10,792 nt of DNA from the NCBI GenBank assembly GCA_964462185.1, contig CAYWWV010000042.1:1-10792 (forward strand), written 5' to 3'. The notes under the pieces are model-generated. The model did not search any database and was not told where the DNA came from. It saw only the letters and a list, made by a program, of their open reading frames with translations. Both the position numbers and the translations under genes were made by a program. Every line of letters begins with the position of its first letter. The first letter of the stretch is position 1. Of this stretch, positions 6,153 to 10,792 are shown one piece after another. The DNA is from RBG-16-57-9 sp964462185. GTDB lineage: Archaea; Thermoproteota; Bathyarchaeia; TCS64.

Positions 6153-6383
6153 CTCGGTGTAAGCCACAACCTCCTCATTATGTTTGGTTACAAGTCCTAT
6201 GAACCCGTTGGGGGACTCAAACCTGTTGTCTATTTCACTTGGCGTTAGTAGCTGGGTCCAGGGTTCGGCGTCATCTCGATAAAGCCGTTGGTATAGGGCT
6301 TTCAATCCGCGTATGTCTCCGTTCTCCACTGTTCTGATGGCTATGGTTCTGCCGTCGTTTAGGGTGTAGCGTTTCTCCATCAT
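6153..6383 (-). CDS. GNAT-family N-acetyltransferase, C-terminus lost in gap
   Basis: The 77 visible residues correspond to the N-terminal half of a GNAT acetyltransferase. A leading beta-strand (YTLNDGRTIAIRTVENGD) is followed by the helical LKALYQRLYRDD segment and the FIGLVTKHNEEVVAYTE strand that precedes the acetyl-CoA pyrophosphate loop. The loop itself, normally Q/RxxGxG/A, would fall in the gap, so activity cannot be judged. The opening resembles the acetyltransferase domain of protein lysine acetylases, whose proteins often begin LRDGR.V.IRP, but substrate assignment is not possible. Two adjacent ATG codons (6383 and 6380) could start it, with AAGG just upstream. It begins 24 bases after the TIGR00300 gene and is probably co-transcribed with it. 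Confidence 0.75.
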
Positions 6384-6407
6384 CCTTGTTTAAGTGTTCA
6401 GTGGCGT

Positions 6408-7643
6408 TTAATATTTCCTGGGTCTATCCTTGGTGGTTTGGGTTGAGAGGGCTTCCAACTCCTGGACTAGCAGGGGGAGGAAGGAGCCTACGTCTGTTAC
6501 CAGGCCCACGGCGTGGCTGGTTCCCCGGTCGCTCAGCTTCACAACGACGGCGGGGTTGATGTCTACGCAGACTGTTTTCACTTCACTGGTTAACATATTG
6601 CCTACAGCTATGCTGTGTAGGGTGGAGGCCAGCATAATCACTATTTTAGCGTCTTTTACCTGTTCTCTGTAAAGCTTCTGGGCTTCTTGGCTGCATTTCA
6701 CCACCTCGGGGAGTGGGCCGTCGTCCCGTATGCTTCCAGCGAGCACGAAGGGCTTCCCCTGTTTAACCATCTGATAGAATATTCCCCTTCGGAGTTCCCC
6801 ACTACGTACAAGGTTTTCGATGGAGCCGGCTCTCATAACCCTGTTTATGGCTGCTATGTGGTTTCGAGGGTTCACCACCCTGGAGGTCTCCAAGTCCACG
6901 CCCAGAGAGGTGCCGAAGAGAGCGTATTCGATGTCGTGCACCGCCAAGGCGTTCCCCGTTAGGAGGGCATCCACATAACCCAGCTCAACCATCCTAGCCA
7001 GGTGGGGGGCTGCCCCCGTGTGGACCACTGCCGGACCTGCAACCACCACTATCTTTCCACCGTTACTAGCCTGTTCGAATAGGTTTCTTGCTATCTCCTT
7101 GATGATGGAGGTGGAAGGCCTTTCAGGGGAGACATCGCTGTTCATGAACTCGAAGACTCCCTTGGAGTGTCGGGGTCTTTCAGGTGGTTGTATCCGGATA
7201 CCTTTGTCGCCGACTACCACCAGGTCTCCCTTTTTAACATTCGCGATGGGTTTGCAAAAGGCCCTGGGCTTCTCTGGGTCTACTATGATCTGTTTGTCCA
7301 TCATCAGGTCCTCTACCGGTATCCATTGGTCACCCAAGTAGACCCATGTGGGGTGGTTGGTGGTGCAGTAGAAATCCTCTGGCAGCACACTGTCGGCTGG
7401 GGCTGGCTCGTAGGACACCTCCGGGGTCTCCGTTAGAGTTGCCCCATACCGTGTAACCTCACTCAATATAGAGTCAAGGTGTTTCTGGTTCTCCCCCCAA
7501 ATCACTATCCTAGCGTAGCTATGGTCGGCCCTCTTCCGTCCAACCCTGAACTCTTGGAACTCGAAGTCTCCTCCACGCTCCATTATGGCGTCGAGGATTT
7601 TGCTTAGGATGAGGGAGTCGATGAGGTGGCCTTGGACCTCCAC
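6408..7643 (-). CDS. TIGR00300-family enzyme, ornithine cyclodeaminase type
   Basis: This 411-residue protein belongs to the family historically called LOR/SDH bifunctional enzyme conserved region (TIGR00300). The family forms the C-terminal part of cyanobacterial AgrE/ArgZ and occurs free-standing in archaea, where it is linked to NAD-dependent conversion of ornithine to proline and ammonia. The N-terminal domain (1-about 120) has GHLIDSLILSKILD and YCTTNHPT (92-99). The C-terminal Rossmann-like half carries VVAGPAVVHTGA (200-211), HDIEYALFGTSLG (236-248), LAGSIRDDGPLPEV (301-314) and DINPAVVVKLSDRG (361-374). Length is normal. The start is a GTG without a well-placed ribosome site. The frame stays open about 18 codons upstream, and NFSQEVEVQGHLID would match family N-termini, but no standard start codon exists there. 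It is followed by the GNAT gene. The reaction is inferred from homologues. Confidence 0.85.
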   Translation of the reverse strand: MEVQGHLIDSLILSKILDAIMERGGDFEFQEFRVGRKRADHSYARIVIWGENQKHLDSILSEVTRYGATLTETPEVSYEPAPADSVLPEDFYCTTNHPTWVYLGDQWIPVEDLMMDKQIIVDPEKPRAFCKPIANVKKGDLVVVGDKGIRIQPPERPRHSKGVFEFMNSDVSPERPSTSIIKEIARNLFEQASNGGKIVVVAGPAVVHTGAAPHLARMVELGYVDALLTGNALAVHDIEYALFGTSLGVDLETSRVVNPRNHIAAINRVMRAGSIENLVRSGELRRGIFYQMVKQGKPFVLAGSIRDDGPLPEVVKCSQEAQKLYREQVKDAKIVIMLASTLHSIAVGNMLTSEVKTVCVDINPAVVVKLSDRGTSHAVGLVTDVGSFLPLLVQELEALSTQTTKDRPRKY

Positions 7644-7720
7644 CTCTTGGGAGAAGTTATTTCCTCGGAAGGCTATCCCTTTCCAATTCCTTCACTGCCT
7701 CTACTACTAGGAGCCACCTG

Positions 7721-7727
7721 ATAAAGG
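7721..7727 (-). promoter_or_regulatory. Possible TATA box for the TIGR00300 gene
   Basis: Read on the minus strand this is CTTTAT in the context AAACCTTTATCAGG. It would place the transcription start near 7697 and leave about 50 bases before the GTG at 7643. The match is moderate. Confidence 0.3.
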
Positions 7728-7776
7728 TTTGTCACTGTGTGGTTCCCCCTGTTTTAACCGTTTCAATGTGGCAATG

Positions 7777-7783
7777 TTAAAAA
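7777..7783 (+). promoter_or_regulatory. Leaderless-type promoter of the rdhA-like gene
   Basis: TTAAAAA lies 28-34 bases before the ATG at 7811, so transcription should begin within about five bases of the start codon. No Shine-Dalgarno sequence precedes this ATG. The spacing and the missing ribosome site together suggest a leaderless transcript. A second AT-rich box, GTTTTAAC at 7751-7758, is an alternative. Confidence 0.4.
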
Positions 7784-7791
7784 CCTGGGGG

Positions 7792-7805
7792 TTCACTATT
7801 GTGAA
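7792..7805. promoter_or_regulatory. Palindrome TTCAC-N4-GTGAA at the rdhA-like promoter
   Basis: A perfect five-base inverted repeat with a four-base centre (TATT) lies between the TATA-like box and the ATG, ending five bases before the start codon. This is where a bound repressor would block transcription. The 5-4-5 layout is the same as that of FNR/CprK-type boxes in bacteria, including dehaloboxes, although the half-site bases differ. It could be chance. Confidence 0.35.
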
Positions 7806-7810
7806 TTATC

Positions 7811-8977
7811 ATGGGCAGGAGAATACCCTTCGAGGAGTACTACCCCGTTAGTGAAGACTACAAGCGGTTCGACCAGCGCAACACGGCTTTCTCGGTGAAG
7901 CGGCGTGTATATGGGGCTGAGTTGTTTAGCTATACCAAGAAGGTTTGGGATAAGATGCGGGAGGGCGTACCCGGTTTTGGCCACCCTGATATCAGCTTTA
8001 AGAACGCTGCGCAGACGGCCGACCATGGGGAGATGAATTCTGGCTACTATTCCTGGGAGCCCTTGGGGGTTTCAGTTAAGCCCGATGACGTTCCCCGGTG
8101 GGAGAGGACTCCTGAAGAACATGCCAAGGTGGTTCGAAAGGCGGCTCTCTACTATGGTGCGGTGAAGGTTGGGTTCACTACCTTGGATAAGAGGTGGGTT
8201 TACAGCCACACTTCCAAGGGGGTTCCAATAGTTTTCGAGGATGTGGAGAAGCCGTATGTGGGCGAGGACAAGGTGGTTATCCCGGAGAGTTATAGGTATG
8301 TGGTGGCTTTGGCTTTGCCCATGGAGTTCAATGAGAATAGCTATGCTCCCACCACGTTGGAGGTGACTAGCAACATGGGTTATGCCCGTATGCATGTTAC
8401 CACTGGGACCCTTGCTGAGTTCATAAGGGGGTTGGGCTGGAATGCTATTCCCTGTGGCAACGATACTGCTCTCAGTGTCCCTATAGCCATCCAGGCTGGT
8501 TTGGGTCATGTGGGCCGCAATGGTAGGCTCATCACCTGGGAGCGAGGGCCCTTGGTGAGGATATCCAAGATTTTTACCGATATGCCTCTCCCCCAGAGTC
8601 CTCCGGCGCCTTCAGGGATAATAGAGTTCTGTGAGGTCTGTGAGAAGTGTGCCAAGCACTGCCCTAGCCAGTCGATACCTTTTGGGCCTAGAGGGTGGGA
8701 GCCGGTTAACGAGTCCAACAACCCCGGGGTTTTCAAGTGGTACTGTGACGAGCAAAGCTGTTTCGAGTACTGGCATGAGGTGGCTACAGGGTGTAGCATA
8801 TGTTTCAGGGTTTGCAGCTTCACTAAGAAGAAGGGGTTGTCCCATGAGATTGTTAAGTGGTTTATCAGGAATGTTCCGGCGTTGAATCGTTTCTGGGTTT
8901 GGTCCGACGATCTCTTGGGGTATGGGCGTATGAGTGACCCCCGGAAGTATTGGGACCTGCCCTTTGAGAGAACCTAG
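7811..8977 (+). CDS. Reductive-dehalogenase-like corrinoid iron-sulfur protein
   Basis: This 388-residue protein matches the RdhA family (TIGR02486). The cobalamin-binding core runs from about 100 to 260, with LAEFIRGLGWNAIPCGND (201-218), VPIAIQAGLGHVGRNG (223-238) and GPLVRISKIFTDMPL (246-260). The iron-sulfur region has one CxxCxxCxxxCP cluster (Cys274, 277, 280, 284) and a second set at Cys317, 328, 331 and 335. Tyr191, Asn217 and Arg250 are spaced as the Tyr246, Asn272 and Arg305 active-site residues of Sulfurospirillum PceA (intervals 26 and 33). The N-terminus (MGRRIPFEEYYPVSEDYKRF) has no Tat motif and no hydrophobic segment, so the protein is probably cytoplasmic, unlike respiratory RdhA, and no rdhB anchor gene is seen. 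The last cluster ends CSF rather than the usual CP. It may reduce a halogenated or other substrate; QueG-like epoxide reduction is a more distant alternative. A gap begins one base after the stop. Confidence 0.88.
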   Translation: MGRRIPFEEYYPVSEDYKRFDQRNTAFSVKRRVYGAELFSYTKKVWDKMREGVPGFGHPDISFKNAAQTADHGEMNSGYYSWEPLGVSVKPDDVPRWERTPEEHAKVVRKAALYYGAVKVGFTTLDKRWVYSHTSKGVPIVFEDVEKPYVGEDKVVIPESYRYVVALALPMEFNENSYAPTTLEVTSNMGYARMHVTTGTLAEFIRGLGWNAIPCGNDTALSVPIAIQAGLGHVGRNGRLITWERGPLVRISKIFTDMPLPQSPPAPSGIIEFCEVCEKCAKHCPSQSIPFGPRGWEPVNESNNPGVFKWYCDEQSCFEYWHEVATGCSICFRVCSFTKKKGLSHEIVKWFIRNVPALNRFWVWSDDLLGYGRMSDPRKYWDLPFERT

Positions 8978-8978
8978 T

Positions 8979-9078
8979 NNNNNNNNNNNNNNNNNNNNNN
9001 NNNNNNNNNNNNNNNNNNNNNNNNNNNNNNNNNNNNNNNNNNNNNNNNNNNNNNNNNNNNNNNNNNNNNNNNNNNNNN
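8979..9078. other. Assembly gap of exactly 100 N
   Basis: The gap lies between two convergent genes and truncates the C-terminal end of the DUF11 protein just after its membrane helix. Like the first N-run it is exactly 100 long and so probably a placeholder. Adjacency of the two sides rests on scaffolding. Confidence 0.95.
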
Positions 9079-10367
9079 GCTAGTTTCTTGGCCACTAGTC
9101 CTAGGAGAAGCAGGTTTACCGCTAGGGCTAGTCCCACCAGTTGTGGGGGGTATGCTCGGGTAACTGCTCCCCCCACGAATGCTGGGGGTTTTTCTCGGAT
9201 GGTGCAGGTGGCCGAGTCAGTGTCATTTACCGGGGGCCCCAGAGGGGGCGTCCCCCATGCGAGCGCTATGTTGGTGTGGGTTCCGGCGGAGACGTTTAGT
9301 AGGGTTAGGTTCGCTGAGACCGTTGCTCCTGGGGGGAGGTGTATGGGCGGTATTATGGTCTGGTTGAGGGTTTGATCGAAGACTGTGGCGTTGAAGATGA
9401 CGGTGTCGCCTGTGTTGGTCAGGTTGTAGATGTAGGTTACGTTGGCTGGCTCTGTGGTGGAGGATGCTGTGCAGGTCTTCTCCAAGTTTAGTTGGGGGTG
9501 TAAAACGGTGGTGTTGCAGGTGACCCATCTGCGCTCCACCCTCTCGCAGCCTGTTAACTCGGTGAAGCTGGCGTTGTTGGTGTGTTGTTGTGAGTATTCC
9601 AGGGGGTCGTCTTGTACGGGTATGGTTATGTTGACTGTGTTTACGCCGGTGACGTTGGGTAGGACTCCCCTCCATAGGAGTTTGCCTGGTAGCTGGGATT
9701 CATCGAGGGTGCCGCTGGTTGCCGAGGCTGTGCCAGGGGTGTAGATGGTGCCCGGGGGAAGGTGGTCGGTAAGGGTTATGTTTTCGTCGTCCATGTGGCC
9801 GTGGTTGGTGAGTATTATAGTGTAGTTGATCCAGCCTCCCTCGAGGATGGGGCCTGAGCAGGATTTGGTGATGTTAATTATTGGGTAGATGATTCGGATG
9901 GTGTCTGTTACGGTGGGTGCGGAGGCTGCTCCTGAAACGGTCTCGTTGTATTTGGCCGTGGCCGTGTTAATTAAATACGTGTTTTCTGGGGCGTCTTGGT
10001 TGACGGTTACGTTGAAGGCTACTGTTGCTTGGGGCTCCGTGGTAAACGGTCCTGGTCCAAAGTCCCATAGGAGTGTGCCGTTTCCATAGTCGGTGAAGTT
10101 GGAGGAGGGGGTTGAGGTCCAGTTGCCGGGTAGTATGGTGACTCCTGGAGCCAGGTAGTCTATTATCTTTAGGTCTTCGATGCTGAGGATTGGCCCTCCT
10201 GCGGTGGTTCTAACTGTTATGGTGATGTTGAACTCTAGGGTTTCCCCGCAGAAATATTCCGTCTTTTCAGGTGTGTGGGTTTTCTCCATCTCCACGAAGG
10301 TGGCTTGGGCTGTGGGTATGCTGGTGGCGATGATGATGGTTAGGATTAGGAGGGTTCTATATCTCAA
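9079..10367 (-). CDS. Secreted DUF11-repeat surface protein, C-terminus in gap
   Basis: The 429 visible residues have a signal peptide (1-22, MRYR then a hydrophobic core, cleavage likely after AQA), three DUF11/TIGR01451-like beta-sandwich repeats and a C-terminal hydrophobic helix at about 409-426 followed by AKKL at the gap. The repeats begin with related blocks: MEKTHTPEKTEYFCG (27-41), ITKSCSGPILEGG (166-178) and LEKTCTASSTTEP (295-307). Each is followed by a strand such as FNITITV, NYTIILTN or YIYNLTN. There are 20 N-x-S/T sequons, so it is probably a heavily N-glycosylated cell-surface or S-layer-associated protein. The helix is close to the expected end, so few residues are missing. 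The start is TTG with GGAG eight bases upstream. An adhesin or structural role is likely; no enzymatic motif is seen. Confidence 0.87.
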
Positions 10368-10414
10368 CTCCCACTCTCCAAGGCGTCTATTGTTTGAATG
10401 GAAGAAGCTGAAAC

Positions 10415-10420
10415 GTTAAA
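10415..10420 (-). promoter_or_regulatory. Probable TATA box of the DUF11 surface protein gene
   Basis: On the minus strand this reads TTTAAC in the context CGGTTTAACGTTT, 48-53 bases before the TTG start. It predicts a leader of about 24 bases that includes the GGAG ribosome site at 10376-10379. The rest of the 10368-10512 interval holds T-rich tracts that could end the upstream transcript, and no gene. Confidence 0.4.
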
Positions 10421-10512
10421 CCGATTGTAACCGGGTACACCTAATCCGTTTGGACAGTTGGAAAAAGTTGGCTGGCTTGGAAAGAAAGCAGCTATCCGCT
10501 GCCTTAATCCCA

Positions 10513-10680
10513 TCAGTATCTTCTGGGAGGCCTATGCTTCTCATAACACGCTTTGCAGTAGACCGGCCTACCCTGGGTAGGCTCGAAGGGGACCTCGTCC
10601 TCGGCTCCACATTCGGAGCAGATGATCTTATGCATCTCTCGGGGACCCCGGTCGTGTCTACGCCTTTCTCTATAACCCAA
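10513..10680 (-). CDS. CxxC-x17-CxxC zinc-ribbon mini-protein
   Basis: This 55-residue protein has a basic N-terminus (MGYRERRRHDRGPREMHK) followed by one zinc ribbon with ligands Cys21/24 and Cys42/45, separated by exactly 17 residues. It fits the archaeal CxxC-x17-CxxC family, in which the motifs EMHK, C..CG, VPF.PT.GRPVYC and C recur. The short basic tail HRPPRRY completes it. Family members are uncharacterised; the zinc ribbon with basic arms suggests nucleic-acid binding. The start chosen is TTG, five bases after a strong ribosome site AGGAGTGA (10686-10693), and it yields the usual MGYR opening. A GTG three codons upstream overlaps that site. Opposite-strand frames across this interval are shadows. 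Confidence 0.85.
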   Translation of the reverse strand: MGYRERRRHDRGPREMHKIICSECGAEDEVPFEPTQGRPVYCKACYEKHRPPRRY

Positions 10681-10767
10681 TACTTTCACTCCTATTCGCT
10701 CGGTATACTTAGAAGATAGCTTGGTTGACTAGGTTCTAGGTATCCACGTGAAGGGTACCATGGTTGG

Positions 10768-10774
10768 TTTTAAA
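10768..10774 (-). promoter_or_regulatory. Possible TATA box for the zinc-ribbon gene
   Basis: On the minus strand this is TTTAAAA within GGGTTTAAAACC, about 88 bases before the TTG start, which would give a leader of roughly 60 bases. A nearer box-like AAGTATACC (10702-10710) is too close to leave room for the ribosome site. The 10681-10792 edge shows no other feature. Confidence 0.3.
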
Positions 10775-10792
10775 CCCTTTCATTGGAGCCTA

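Noticed and set aside
8865..9078. Extension of the DUF11 protein frame through the gap to 8865
   Set aside because: The frame continues only because N cannot encode a stop. Beyond the gap it is antisense to the RdhA-like gene, so the protein must end inside the gap.
10450..10719. Plus-strand 89-residue frame at the right end
   Set aside because: It lies opposite the clear CxxC-x17-CxxC zinc-ribbon gene and has no motif or ribosome site of its own.

Overview
The window looks like a piece of an archaeal metagenome-assembled genome: two runs of exactly 100 N interrupt it, and it is otherwise densely coding on both strands at moderate GC (about 50-55% in most genes by hand count of sampled lines). 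The evidence for an archaeon is TATA-type promoter boxes about 25-50 bases before starts, a TrmB-family regulator, an archaeal-type CxxC-x17-CxxC mini-protein, an archaeal/cyanobacterial-type TIGR00300 enzyme, and a TTG-started DUF11 surface protein. An uncultivated anaerobic lineage (Bathyarchaeia-like, for example) would fit, but the phylum cannot be fixed from this window.

Region 1 (1-613): an unidentified partial reading frame, then an AT-rich intergenic stretch. A strong TATA box there is followed by a roughly 100-base leader that can fold into a hairpin. Region 2 (614-814): a 66-residue protein with four CxxC pairs and an acidic tail. Region 3 (826-3624, minus strand): a compact three-gene operon of UDP-sulfoquinovose synthase, a GalE-like NDP-sugar epimerase and a DPM1-like family 2 glycosyltransferase. 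Region 4 (3667-4554): a divergent TrmB-family regulator separated from the operon by a TATA box and a near-perfect 17-bp palindrome, the layout expected of a local sugar-responsive switch. Region 5 (4555-6383): a short convergent intergenic region, a bacterial-looking serine hydroxymethyltransferase of lower GC, and a GNAT acetyltransferase, the last two cut by the first gap. Region 6 (6408-7643, minus): a TIGR00300 (ornithine cyclodeaminase-type) enzyme upstream of the GNAT gene. Region 7 (7811-8977, plus): a reductive-dehalogenase-like corrinoid/iron-sulfur protein without a Tat signal, preceded by a leaderless-type promoter and a 5-4-5 palindrome. Region 8 (9079-10367, minus): a secreted, C-terminally anchored DUF11-repeat protein with 20 N-glycosylation sequons, cut at its C-terminus by the second gap. 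Region 9 (10513-10680, minus): a 55-residue zinc-ribbon gene.

The most coherent biological story is sulfonated surface glycan synthesis. An Agl3/SqdB-type enzyme makes UDP-sulfoquinovose, the epimerase and glycosyltransferase modify and transfer sugars, and a TrmB-type regulator reads the pathway. A sequon-rich surface protein a few kilobases away is a candidate recipient. The most unusual single gene is the cytoplasmic RdhA-like protein, which keeps the spacing of the Tyr/Asn/Arg active-site residues of bacterial tetrachloroethene dehalogenase.
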